From contig NC_060893.1 in assembly GCF_014805685.1 (NCBI RefSeq), positions 11,216,773 to 11,280,772 on the forward strand: a stretch of 64,000 bases of DNA. The letters are read 5' to 3'. The DNA is from Silurus meridionalis (lineage: Eukaryota; Chordata; Actinopteri; Siluriformes; Siluridae). Numbering within the stretch: the stretch's first letter is position 1; each line of letters opens with the position of its first letter. Below are positions 38,401-46,125 of this stretch, in pieces. The notes beneath the pieces were generated by a model. The model did no database searches. It was not told the DNA's origin and was given only the letters and a program-made list of their open reading frames with translations. The position numbers and the translations under genes are program-made.

Positions 38401-40513
38401 ATTTTGTAGCTTTCTGGATAACTTGATGTCACCCGCCGATGAGGTCACGACTTGCTTATCGGCCGGATTTTACACAGGATTCAGAGTGTGGACAAAGCGG
38501 GACGTTTTCCAAAGCATTTCGAAGCAGCATCTTGTTCCCTTTGGGAACTAGGGCTACATATGCAACCTAAAGACGTTCTGTCTGAGCTGGTGATTACAAA
38601 CTGTTTTGCTAGATACTCTGGAGCTTCCAGATTTTTTTTTTTTTTATTTTGATCCAAGATATGAACAAGATTGATTTGAACAAGATCTTGAAAAAAGAAA
38701 TAGATGACCATTATTATCTGTTATGTAAATCTATGCAACTTGTGTGAAACTATATGATAATCTTTTGCACAAATTAGGAAAAACTATTACATTTAAAACC
38801 TAGTCCTTGTGATTGTCTGACTATCATTAAAAATAACAGGTTTTTTTTGTAAAGATTTATTTTTTATTTTTATATTAATTACTGAAAGGTTTTATAGTTT
38901 TTTTTTTAAAGGTTTATAATTTGAAAAATGCTTACAGTCTATTGGGCAAGGTGCTGGGTGTGGTTACTCTTACTTCTCGGTAATCATAAGCAAATATGAC
39001 CTGTAGGTCATGTACAAGGAAGAATGGAATAAGAGTTAAAAAGCTAATCTGCAGTTTGCTATTCACAACTGGACTCTATGGGGGAAACAGGCATTCAGTG
39101 CAGCAGCACATACTAAAGTATCAGATACCCTGAAGGCTCCAACTCTTACAATGGTTCTCTGTTTATTATTAACTGGACCGTTAAAGGAATACTTCAAAGT
39201 TGCCCAATCTACTCAAACCTAACTTACTACATGGGTTCTGCATTTAGAGATGGAACCTTTGTCCATTAAAATATAGAAATATAGTACGTATGTATTTTCC
39301 TTTATTATAGATATTTGTATTTGGGTCAGTTTTGCAGTCATGATATACTGATGGTGCAAGGATTAAATCTTTGGGGAAGGATTAGGATCCAGAATTGTAT
39401 TTTATTAATCCAGTATAGGCAAGTAAAAAAAGAAAAAAAATACTAAATACTTTCTCATACTAAACCTATATATAAAGTATAGTTATGAATCATAAGCTTT
39501 TTCCCAGTAGTACTGTTGTACAGTGTTCTTTCTGATAGTAATCATACCACGCTGCATATGCGGATTTATTGAGTTTTTCTTCATAATAGAAAGAAAAGAA
39601 AGGACATTTATACTCCTTTAACACCTGTTTTTTTCCCCACTATATATGTCTGCATAAAGACAATCACTGGCACACTGATGAATTAGTAGTTAACAGTGGT
39701 TGAAGAGGAACAACCATATATAATTGAGAACAGAAGGGCTGCCTCTTATTGTTGCGTGTTGGTGCGTAGAATGGATACAATAGTGATTTCTTTCCAGCTC
39801 AAAGAGGCAACAACCCCCATATATCCCCCTTCAACAACTATAAATACATGTGGAGGAATTTAGGAAGTGACTCACGATCTTAATGCTGATATGTGGCACG
39901 AGAAATGAGAATAGTCCTTCCGGAAAGTGAGCTAGAGTGTGAGGTTTAGGGTAACAAATGACGGATAACACCAAAATGACTGAGGTCCATTAAAGGATGC
40001 AGACCCAAGTTTATAACGAAACTTCAAAACAACGATTTTACTTCAAACCTTTAATATAAGTGTTGTTTATGACAGTAAAGAAAGGCTATATTGATTGTAC
40101 ATCATGAAAAGGAATCAGTGCCCTTTCGGGGGGGGGGGGGGGGGGACAAAAACCTCGGGCGCATGCGCAGTCGTGTTCACTAGCATTTGACTGTGTATTG
40201 TGATCAACTTCTAAAAGTTTGTTTTATATATATATTAATAACACCTGCTTTAATGCAAGACATTCTATAAGAAATGAGTGACTGATTTCTTACCTGATTC
40301 ACAGGCGGTACACTGGAACAGTTCATGGCCCTCACACTCGGCGCAGGTGGGATGGCACAGGACGCAGCGGTTTTTAAAAGCGAACTGTCCGCTGGGACAA
40401 GACACGGACAACACCTTTGCTTGTACAAAAACAGAAAGGGAGCCCAGTAATAATAGTTGTAATAAAATCCGCGTAAAAGCCGCTTGCACCTTTTGCGGGG
40501 CTCTGAAACGCAT
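13138..40513 (-). CDS. Protease-less PCSK5-like furin-repeat type I membrane protein, 979 aa
   Basis: Sixteen exons, all GT-AG and frame-consistent: 40513-40294, 35845-35642, 34776-34708, 34558-34516, 33069-32924, 32294-32100, 31519-31433, 31289-31091, 28950-28727, 26455-26213, 20508-20263, 19935-19737, 18737-18541, 16854-16754, 16038-15867, 13532-13138. The start is MRFRAPQKV, just before a hydrophobic signal peptide (about residues 14-31); an upstream in-frame ATG at 40618 would bury it. Residues 39-850 are furin-type cysteine-rich repeats (roughly 130 Cys; C-x-x-C, SCxTCxGP and CPxGxY motifs). N-glycosylation sequons lie in exons 8, 9 and 12. A membrane helix (878-899) leads to an 80-residue tail with YERL (913-916) and two acidic clusters. 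It resembles the C-terminal half of PCSK5-B, but there is no propeptide, Asp/His/Ser subtilisin domain or P domain. Its role is unknown; ligand binding or surface anchoring is my inference. Annotation pipelines may name it PCSK5-like. Confidence 0.85.
13590..13745 (-). pseudogene. Possible GCNT-like N-terminal remnant
   Basis: A minus-strand frame reads [13 protein letters not shown], then ELFIRDRH. This resembles the stem of the neighbouring GCNT3 protein ([11 protein letters not shown], then NFIRDRGF) in order and spacing. The catalytic region does not follow: the frame runs into the last exon of the furin-repeat gene. It may be the relic of a second GCNT copy, 1.7 kb from the intact one. 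The match is short, so chance similarity is possible. Confidence 0.33.
13746..15224. other. Intron 15 of furin-repeat gene, no feature seen
   Basis: AT-rich intron sequence without exons or recognisable elements. Confidence 0.5.
15225..15690 (+). mobile_element. Tc1-like 3' end remnant
   Basis: The plus strand shows degraded sequence for the end of a Tc1 transposase ([14 protein letters not shown] before a stop). An AT-rich 3' end of the type ACAGACATTTCTAGAATTCT...TCATTATGG follows. The same end motif appears in reverse at about 22380-22410, so both belong to one family. Only the 3' third survives here. Confidence 0.6.
15750..15832. repeat. (TA)n microsatellite
   Basis: About 41 uninterrupted TA units, 35 bp from the donor of exon 15 of the furin-repeat gene. 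Confidence 0.95.
16975..17290. repeat. Dispersed fish repeat fragments in intron
   Basis: Two short blocks look like common teleost dispersed repeats: one around 16985-17050 (CTCATTCATG, CCAATGAGTCAATCATGTAG) and one around 17215-17265 (GTACGTCACTCTGGAGAAGG, GCGTCTACTAAATGCCGCAA). Both are short and without visible ends. The names of the families are uncertain. Confidence 0.4.
17646..17890. mobile_element. Short non-autonomous hAT nested in the larger hAT
   Basis: A 245-bp element with hAT-like ends (CCTGGGCAAACTACGGCC on the left, GTGGCCCC...GCCCACCCCT on the right). It is bounded by the perfect 8-bp duplication GCGGTATA at 17638-17645 and 17891-17898. It has no coding capacity. Since it interrupts the 17470-18486 element, it inserted later. 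Confidence 0.88.
18341..18376. repeat. (GT)n microsatellite
   Basis: About 18 GT units inside the larger hAT element. Confidence 0.95.
18738..19736. other. Intron 12 of furin-repeat gene, no feature seen
   Basis: AT-rich intron without recognisable exons or mobile elements. Confidence 0.5.
20575..21545 (+). mobile_element. hAT-like non-autonomous element, copy 1
   Basis: The right end reads CGATTATC...TTGTTGCAGCCCTG, a hAT-type terminus. Near the left end a short exon-like frame begins ATGGCGGAGAGTACAGGG and stops at a GTAAGC donor ([20 protein letters not shown]). The middle contains a 32-bp perfect inverted repeat (20911-20942 with 20957-20988). A related copy lies in the opposite orientation at about 60.84-61.85 kb and shares both the exon start and the middle region. 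No transposase domain remains. Confidence 0.65.
20911..20988. repeat. 32-bp perfect inverted repeat (hairpin) inside hAT copy 1
   Basis: The left arm starts GCAGCAAACTAACAGGCTTG and ends in an A run. The right arm is its exact reverse complement, separated by about 14 bp of T/C-rich spacer. The related element at 61.2 kb has only a single copy of this sequence, so the hairpin arose in this copy or its lineage. Confidence 0.85.
21553..21638. repeat. (TA)n-(CA)n microsatellite
   Basis: About 35 TA units followed by eight CA units, directly after the hAT right end. Confidence 0.95.
21645..22430 (-). mobile_element. Degenerate Tc1-like element, reverse orientation
   Basis: Read on the minus strand, the end of the transposase is visible: [17 protein letters not shown], then [25 protein letters not shown]. 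Upstream (22073-22342 minus) are weak pieces of the catalytic core with stops and shifts. At 22380-22410 lies the same TCTAGAATTCT-type end motif as at about 15.61 kb, in reverse. No intact frame. Confidence 0.65.
22431..22660 (-). mobile_element. Second worn Tc1-like fragment
   Basis: The stretch CATTCTTCTTTGCAAATCCT, then GACAGCTTAGATGGGGACC, matches in pattern the 5' region of another fish Tc1-like family in reverse orientation. It is too short and degraded to say more. Confidence 0.35.
23020..23870 (+). mobile_element. Degenerate Tc1-like element, plus strand
   Basis: Plus-strand frames show broken transposase pieces: [12 protein letters not shown], then a QxxNDPKHT-like region and LQSLDLNP-like sequence, with stops between them. 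The right end region (23828-23870, GTTTGTCCAAACCTTTGACT) resembles a known fish Tc1 terminus. Non-functional. Confidence 0.6.
24642..25978 (+). mobile_element. Tc1 element with ~200-bp inverted repeats, dead transposase
   Basis: Long terminal inverted repeats (24642-24848 and 25775-25978) begin ACACACTGGCGATCAAAATT. Each holds a second inner copy of GATCAAAATTA, the IR/DR layout of fish Tc1 elements. The frame at 25000-25464 starts after the helix-turn-helix region and shows [15 protein letters not shown] (first Asp) and [10 protein letters not shown] (second Asp). It then carries an in-frame duplication ([12 protein letters not shown]) and a shift. In SPDLNPI-stop-NLW the catalytic Glu codon is TAG. 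It abuts a long TA tract on the right and lies in intron 10 of the furin-repeat gene. Confidence 0.88.
25977..26092. repeat. Long interrupted (TA)n microsatellite
   Basis: TA units with two CACA interruptions, directly at the right end of the Tc1 element. It starts about 120 bp from the donor of exon 10. Confidence 0.95.
26456..27400. other. Intron 9 of furin-repeat gene, left part, no feature seen
   Basis: AT-rich intron sequence without recognisable exons or elements. Confidence 0.5.
27402..27657 (+). mobile_element. Possible pogo/Tigger-type DNA transposon end
   Basis: The sequence starts CAGTGGAACCCGGTTATGTC and continues GATGTCCTAGG...ATCGAGATAACCGATGATCGA, resembling Tigger/pogo termini with short inverted motifs. 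No matching right end was found. The sequence to its right is taken over by an LTR-like segment. Confidence 0.4.
27658..27941 (+). mobile_element. LTR-like fragment (Gypsy type?)
   Basis: It begins TGTCAGGAATCC, has a strong short hairpin (CTGCCACGCC...GGCGTGGCAG) and a GC-rich body with a TATTTAAA-like box. These features recall fish Gypsy LTRs that begin TGTCAGGA. Neither a partner LTR nor internal coding sequence is seen, so it may be a solo or partial LTR. Confidence 0.4.
27942..28133. repeat. 83-bp near-perfect palindrome with 26-bp loop
   Basis: Arms 27942-28024 and 28051-28133 are reverse complements with one mismatch. The loop starts with another copy of part of the arm (AGGAGCGTGGCTTTT), so 28000-28039 forms a smaller, nearly 40-bp perfect palindrome of its own. 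Both strands can encode the same short peptide ([19 protein letters not shown]). The flanks differ: LTR-like sequence on the left, unrelated sequence on the right. Confidence 0.92.
28134..28330 (-). other. Unidentified coding-like remnant
   Basis: A minus-strand frame with reasonable composition reads [22 protein letters not shown], then [21 protein letters not shown], and runs into the palindrome. I do not recognise the family. It may be a piece of a mobile-element protein, because the surrounding sequence is repeat-rich. Confidence 0.3.
28382..28406. repeat. (CA)n microsatellite
   Basis: About 12 CA units. Confidence 0.9.
29023..30889 (+). mobile_element. Tc1 element interrupted by BEL/Pao sequence
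   Basis: Inverted ends CAGTGGGAGTAATAATTATT (left) and CAGTGGGGGAAATAATTATT (right, reverse) are flanked by TA. The left inner part reads the helix-turn-helix section ([18 protein letters not shown], 29270-29355). After a foreign segment (about 29360-30140) the transposase resumes with [33 protein letters not shown], then [19 protein letters not shown] and [15 protein letters not shown] (second Asp). Deletions remove the first Asp region and the final Glu region. It lies in intron 8 of the furin-repeat gene. Confidence 0.8.
29361..30140 (+). mobile_element. BEL/Pao retrotransposon fragment nested in Tc1
   Basis: A plus-strand frame around 29440-29740 reads [19 protein letters not shown], then [24 protein letters not shown] and [15 protein letters not shown]. 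This is the end of a BEL/Pao integrase (LLxGR, RRRWRQVQ-x-L, FWxRW, GDxVLVxD patterns). The section from 29760 to 30140 has no recognised domain and may be 3' sequence of the same element. No LTR is evident. Confidence 0.7.
31560..32099. other. Intron 6 of furin-repeat gene, no feature seen
   Basis: Very AT-rich intron sequence between exons 7 and 6 with no recognisable element. Confidence 0.5.
32295..32923. other. Intron 5 of furin-repeat gene with a (TA)n tract
   Basis: It contains about 23 TA units at 32416-32461. No exon or mobile element is seen. Confidence 0.6.
33070..34515. other. Intron 4 of furin-repeat gene, no feature seen
   Basis: AT-rich intron without recognisable exons, RNA genes or mobile elements. 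Confidence 0.5.
34777..35641. other. Intron 2 of furin-repeat gene, no feature seen
   Basis: AT-rich intron; the stretch around 35030-35170 looks low-complexity. Nothing else recognisable. Confidence 0.5.
36595..38578 (+). mobile_element. DIRS-like tyrosine-recombinase retrotransposon, internally deleted
   Basis: Inverted terminal repeats lie at about 36630-36778 and 38371-38520, sharing blocks such as CTGAATC...AAAATCCGGC and CAGAAAGCTACAAAAT. Next to the right repeat, 38226-38326 is complementary to both outer ends (GTTCCC...AGGAACTCGAGCTG at 36595 and CTAGGGCTACATATGCAACC at about 38550). That is the internal complementary region diagnostic of DIRS. Coding pieces are an RNase H tail ([30 protein letters not shown]; 37070-37318) and a tyrosine recombinase ([36 protein letters not shown], then after a frameshift near 37950 [20 protein letters not shown] with the expected catalytic Tyr). 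Reverse transcriptase and gag are missing. It sits in intron 1. Confidence 0.88.
38579..40127. other. Intron 1 of furin-repeat gene, right part, no feature seen
   Basis: AT-rich intron sequence. A 15-bp block near 39099 (GCAGCACATACTAAA) recalls U6 RNA but the rest does not match. No gene or complete element is seen. Confidence 0.5.
40128..40145. repeat. Poly-G run
   Basis: Eighteen consecutive G residues in intron 1, close to exon 1 of the furin-repeat gene. It could form a quadruplex on the plus strand; assembly length here may be unreliable. Confidence 0.9.
40159..40169. promoter_or_regulatory. NRF1-type palindromic site in intron 1
   Basis: The sequence GCGCATGCGCA fits the NRF1 consensus. 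It lies about 125 bp inside intron 1 of the furin-repeat gene, in an otherwise AT-rich region, so it may be a promoter-proximal element. Binding is inferred from sequence only. Confidence 0.4.
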
Positions 40514-41844
40514 TTTCGGTGCGTAGAAATCCCAGTTTTGCAAAGCGGAGTCGGTGCGGCGCCGTGTGTGTGCTATTGCCAGCGTTCCGGCTTCATAACA
40601 AACCCTGCTTCTGTACACAAGTTAACACGGATTGGTCAGGGAGACTGCAGGTCCACCTAGAGTCAGGCTTCAATCAGCACCACTGCAAACTGCACTTCCA
40701 CCCAAAACGAATCAATTCTTCACTGATGTAGCATTTAAAAACTCACTGCCTTTACAGTGACAGATTGTCATCTTGAAAAATCATTTGCAATTCAGGTCTA
40801 GATAATTACTATAACATTGCTTTAGGTATGGGTATAGGATTGTAAATCTCTAGATAAAATCCATCTTATCTGTCTTTTTAACAAGCTATATATGAGTATG
40901 AGATGAATGCTTCTATCATACATCCACTTAATTCTTTTTTCTTGTATACTGGCAGATGTATATAATATTTAGCTCCATTTAGCAGCATGTAACCATGAGC
41001 TACAGATGTCCTCACAAGCATTGGTTTAACTTGTTTCACCCCTTGTTCAGTGTGTTTTTGTATAATATGAGGTTTTTATTTATAAGAAAATGAATCATAG
41101 CACTTCTCACCGTCCATCAGTTGATTTCCTCCTATTAATCTTACAATCTTGTATGAACAATCACCTCAGTGATTTATTGTGAATTTTGTGGTATAATTGA
41201 CTTTGCCATAACACTTAATTTAATTGTTTTAAATTGATCTGCAGCTTTAGCTAGGTCAACCCTGGATGGGACATCATAGGTTTCAGGATCACAAAGCCAG
41301 CATCCAAGCAGATCTTCCACATGACACTTTCTGGTCTTCACAGTCTGATTTTGTGTTACAACCCTAACCAGGGTTTCATTTGCCTCTGTCAGCAGGGAAA
41401 ACCTTGTCCTCATACTACTGTTTGGCATTTAAGAGCTTTTTTCCAATGCCATGGTTCAGGCCATAGATAGTGCCCCTCCTCATAACTAAAGTGTCTTGAA
41501 AACCAAATTCTAATTCTAGATTGGAAATCTTCATTAGAGGGTTGGTCCAATCATATCCTGATTTCAAATGCTCACTGTATAGATTTAGTTTTGATCACCA
41601 CAGACAAGTGCTTTGTTCTAAAATAAACTGCGTATCACTGTTTAATTCAAATATGTTATGCTTGTTTTGTACTTTTTGTTTGCATTCATCCCTTTGAACC
41701 ACAAGCTGTTTTTCATACACAGGATCAGAAGATATTCATCTTCTACATTATTAAAGAGATTATTATATTGCCATTTGTGCTCATTAATCTGGTTGTTTTT
41801 CACATACTTATTGCATACATTTGATTTATTGTCGTGAAAAAAAC

Positions 41845-41910
<66 letters not shown>

Positions 41911-42735
41911 TGCATATAAATAGATATAGATGGAGATATATAAAACATTATTGTGCAAAATATACAGAGACAGTGCAATCAAAATAAAACACATATAACA
42001 GAATTATTTCCACTTCTGTAACAGAAATATGATAGAGGTAGGATATGATCTGCAGAAATCTGCTTTAAATTATGTGAACAGCAGAGGGGGTAAGAGAGTT
42101 AACCTCAATGAGTAGTTTTTTGTATTGGCTTCTTTTAAAAAATAAAACAAGAACATTTATTAAAAAGCTTATGTAAAATAAATGTCACATACAATTAGCA
42201 TACTGTATACAATATTGTTCCGTTTTTAATTTATGTTGCCATCTGAAATTCAGATTTTATCTGAACAACACTTGTAACAAGATGTTCAGAGACAAAGTGT
42301 AATGTATTTGTTACTTGGCAGAGCACCTTTCAAAACTTATGGTTTTCATTGGTTTATAAATGAGCAAGAATTCTTAAGCTTTCAGTGCAAATGTCCTACT
42401 AAAATGCAGTGATAACATTGCTTTCTGTTTAAAAACATGTTTTTTTTTATTTCAGGCTTTAAAAATATAGTGCTGTTGGCACAGTTTCCCAAGCCTGGTC
42501 GTGGAGTGCCCCCTGTCCTGCACATTGTAAAATTTTTCTTGCTTGCAAAAAAATATGTTTAAACTAATCAACTAATTAACAGTCCTTTCTGGGTTGTAGT
42601 GTACGTGTGTTAGAAATGTATAAATGCTATATTTGCTGGATAGGGGGTACTCCATTACTTGCAACTTGTTCCTTAAAGTGTTTTATTAATTTATTAATTT
42701 ATTAACACAAAGTTTGACTTTGTAAAAATAAAGTG
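40514..42735. other. 5' flank of the furin-repeat gene and intergenic DNA
   Basis: The region just right of the start codon (40520-40620) is moderately CpG-rich and probably holds the 5' UTR and promoter; no TATA box is obvious. Further right is AT-rich DNA. A minus-strand frame at 41174-41428 (FSLLTEANETLVRVV, CWLCDPETYDVPSRVDLAKA) has plausible composition but no recognised family. A repeat-like block (CTGGTCGTGGAGTGCCCCCT) lies near 42500. Confidence 0.4.
41846..41907. repeat. (TA)n microsatellite
   Basis: About 31 TA units. Confidence 0.95.
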
Positions 42736-42737
42736 TA

Positions 42738-44245
42738 ATAGGTACAAGTGAATAAGTGAGCAACATTAGTACAGGTAGTAAGAGTGACCAAAAGCTGCAC
42801 AGGTGGTAGGAGTGAGCAGAAACAATACAGATGGTAAAAGTGAGTAGAAATGGTACAGGTGATCGGAGTGAGCAGAAGCGGTACAGGTGGTAAAAGTGAG
42901 CAGAAACAGTACAGGGTGACAGGAGTAAGCAGAAATGATACAGGGTGATAGGAGTGAGCAGAAACGGTACAGGTGGTAAAAGTGAGCAGAAACAGTACGG
43001 CTTGATAGGAGCGAGCAAAAATAATACAGAGTAATAGGATTGTGCGGAAACGATACAGGTGGTAAAAGTAAGCAGAAACGTTATACGGTGATAGCAGTAA
43101 GCAGAAATGGTACAGGTGGTACTAGTGAGCAAAAAACGTACAGGGTGATGTGAGTGAGCAGAAACGTAACAGGTGGTAAAAGTGAGGGAGGGAGCAGAAC
43201 AGTATAAGGTGATAGATAGGATTGAGATAGGAAAGGATTGAGAACAAATAAGGGGATAGGATAGGAGTGAGAAGAAACTGTACAGGTGGTAAGACTGAGC
43301 AGAAACAGCAAAGGTGGTAAGAGTGAGCAAAAACCATACAGGTGGTAAGAGTGATCAGAAAATGTACAGGTGGTAAGAGTGATCAGAAATTGTACAGGTG
43401 GTAGGCATTACCAGAAACAGTAGAGGTGGTAGGTGTGAGCAGAAACAGTACAGGTGGTAAGAATGAGCAGAAATGGTAAAGGTAGTAGAAGTGAGCAGGA
43501 ATGGTACAGGTGGTACGAGTGAAGGGAAACAATACAGGTGGTAGGAGTGAGCAGAAACGATACAAGTGTTAAGAGTTAGCAGAAACGGTGCAGGTGATCA
43601 GAGTGAGCAGAAATGATACAGGTGATAAGAGTGAGCAGAAACTGTACAGGGTGAGAGGCTTGAGCAGAAACTCGACAGGTGGAAAGAGTGATCAAAAACT
43701 GTACAGGGTGAGAGGCATGACCAGAAACAGTACAGGTGGTGAGAGTGAACAGAAACAGTACAGGTGGTAGAAGTGAGCAGAAACAGTACAGGTGGTAGGA
43801 GCGAGCATATACAATACAGCTGGTAAGAATGAGCAAAAACGGTACATGTGGTAGGAGTGAACAGAAATGGTACAGGTGGTAGGAGTGAAGAGAAACAGTA
43901 CAGGTGGTAGAAATGAGCAGAAACAGTATAGGTGGTGAGAGTGAACAGAAACAGTACAGGTGGTAAAAGTGAGCAGAAACAGTATAGGTGGTGAGAGTGA
44001 ACAGAAACAGTACAGGTGGTAGAAGTGAGCAGAAACAGTATAGGTGGTGAGAGTGAACAGAAACAGTACAGGTGGTAGAAGTGAGCAGAAACAGTATAGG
44101 TGGTGAGTGAACAGAAACAGTACAGGTGGTAGAAGTGAGCAGAAACAGTATAGGTGATAGGATTGATCAGAAACTGTACAGCTAGTAGCAGTGAGCAAAA
44201 ACAGTACAAAAGGTTGAAGTGAGCAGAAATGGTACAGGTGCTAAA
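42738..44245. repeat. 28-bp minisatellite, about 54 units
   Basis: The unit is close to GAGCAGAAACAGTACAGG plus TGGTARRAGT (28 bp, with some 29-bp variants containing GGGTGATAGG). It runs for about 1.5 kb. The right end is the most homogenised: at about 43925-44155 it is organised as roughly four copies of a 56-bp two-unit repeat. The plus strand is purine-rich. Long open frames across it arise only because the unit lacks stops in some phases; they do not encode a real protein. Confidence 0.95.
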
Positions 44246-44261
44246 AGGTGGCAGCGCTTTT

Positions 44262-44490
44262 ACAGAATGGGCGTGGTTTAAAGGCTGTCGTTGACGTCAT
44301 GGAACCTAGCGGGTGAGTGGGCGTGGCCTTGTCACTGTGCTGCTGCATCGCTGAACAGCATGAAGATGAGGGAGATATAGTGGCTGTTAGACGGGCGGAC
44401 AGTTTTGGCCTGTGTCTTTAAAAGCCATATCGTCCTGGAGTTTTGCTCAGTCGACGTGAAATGAGGAATAATGAGTGACTAGATAAAGGT
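44262..44490 (+). promoter_or_regulatory. Promoter-like region and probable non-coding first exon
   Basis: Two GGGCGTGG boxes (44269-44276, 44319-44326) flank a full CRE palindrome TGACGTCA (44292-44299) in sequence richer in CpG than its surroundings. A GTAAGA donor after GATAAAG at 44491 could end a first exon on the plus strand. Its only ATG frames are very short. The downstream gene is not identified and probably lies mostly to the right. Initiation cannot be proved from sequence. Confidence 0.5.
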
Positions 44491-46125
44491 AAGACATGTT
44501 TGAATCGCGCTGAACGCTAACCGGCTCGTTGAATCACTGCGTATCCAGGGCAGGTGCACCTGTCTTTCCACCCCTACGTGCTCGTGCTGCTTTTAGTTGC
44601 ATCTTGCGGATATCGAGGTCGGTATCCGAGGGTTTTTCTGATGCGGCTGCTCAGGAAATTTCTGGTGTATTTTCAGAAATGTATGAGGACACAGTCCGTC
44701 TCCTTGCCGAAAAGCCGTCGCTTTGTCTATTAACGTGTGGCATCACGGATTATCGATGTGGCGTAACGGCGGCTTAAACGTCAAGATCAAGAACAATGCA
44801 CTTTGCTTTTGCAACATCAGGACTGAACATTGGAATTGTGCTTCATTGTTGTAGGCGATGAATAACACCAGCTGGGCTTAGAATCCAGTCCGCACTTATT
44901 GCACAAGACCAGGATGTGCTCCCGTTTCGCTTTAACGCTTTGCTTTCAGTATGTAGCCCAAATTGCTCTATGTTATAGATGCGTTACAGTCGTCTCTCTG
45001 TCAGTCCCCTATTAGTTGACTCACAGTTTCCCTATCAGCAACATGAAGGCTACAACACACATCTCATTTATGCTTTGTCAGCGTTGTATGCTGTGTATTT
45101 AATACATTTCTGCCTATAGCCTATGTGAAGTTAAACGGGTTAACGTGCATGTATACATATTTACATGCTATACCTATAATACTGAATACATTTTAGATTA
45201 CTTAGTATATTATAGAATCTATATTACATGCTACTGATCTTTATTTATACTACCAATGCCTTCTACCATAGCACCTTCTACCAATACTACCAATTATACT
45301 ACCGCCAGTGTGATTAGTGTCTTCCAGTTTCTTTAGTATGTAGCCACATATTTTATAGAAGAAACATGTCAGATTGGCACACTTGTCTTTTTTTTGGGTG
45401 AAAGGTAATGCTAGCCCATGCAAATCCTCACGCTGCTCCATGCAAAGCCTTACCTTCAGCATTGCACTGCCAATATGTGAGAATTACACAGCAAAATCCC
45501 TAATGTTGAACCACCGGTGTTTATTTCACTTTTGATAAACACTATAGTGTTAATCGCACCCATTAGATTTTCCATATACAATGGTTCAGCATATGTTTTG
45601 TTTTTTGATGTAATTTTGATTTGCTACATACTACACATGAAAAACATATAATGTACAGGATGTACCGGAAATGCACATCATATGTTAAAGCTATTTAAGT
45701 AATACTTAGCACGTTTTAGAGTTGGCCTGGTGTATCCTGAGCGAACCAGGTTCTCTGTGTGTGCAATGCTTTAGCCTTCTGAAATTCTGAACCAATTCTG
45801 TAGCCACAGCCTGCAGTAAGACATTTATGAATAGATGGCTTAATCACAATCTGTGTTGTATGTTGCACATTGTGAAAAAAACGATTACAGTTACAAATGC
45901 ACTATTATTATTTAGTTATTATCTAAACAGTATTCAGCATCATACAGTGCAAGCAGAGCTGTAGTTGTACAAGCAGAATTGTACAAGCAGAACTAGTTGT
46001 GTAATGCGCTCTTTATGTGTAGTGCGTTGCATTTTTAATCTCATATCCATCTCTTTATTTTTTGTCAATTTATTCAATTGCATTTTACTGACATATTACC
46101 AAAAGTTTCCAACGAAATTGAGGAG
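44491..46125. other. Non-coding DNA, probable first intron
   Basis: The first 400 bp remain CpG-rich, typical of a promoter-associated island; the rest is AT-rich. No convincing coding exon is seen. Confidence 0.4.

Noticed and set aside
39085..39130. Possible U6 snRNA copy (GCAGCACATACTAAA)
   Set aside because: Only about 15 bp match; the rest of the U6 sequence and the terminal T run are absent.
40513..40618. Upstream in-frame ATG (40618) as start of the furin-repeat protein
   Set aside because: It would add 35 polar residues ahead of the signal peptide; the ATG at 40513 places the hydrophobic segment correctly.
41174..41428. 84-codon minus-strand frame upstream of the furin-repeat gene
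   Set aside because: Composition is plausible but no family is recognised and no neighbouring exon can be joined; mentioned only in the intergenic entry.
43598..44209. Long open frames (168-203 codons, minus strand) across the minisatellite
   Set aside because: They are translations of a 28-bp tandem repeat that happens to lack stops; all frames show the same cyclic peptide and there is no start context or splice support.
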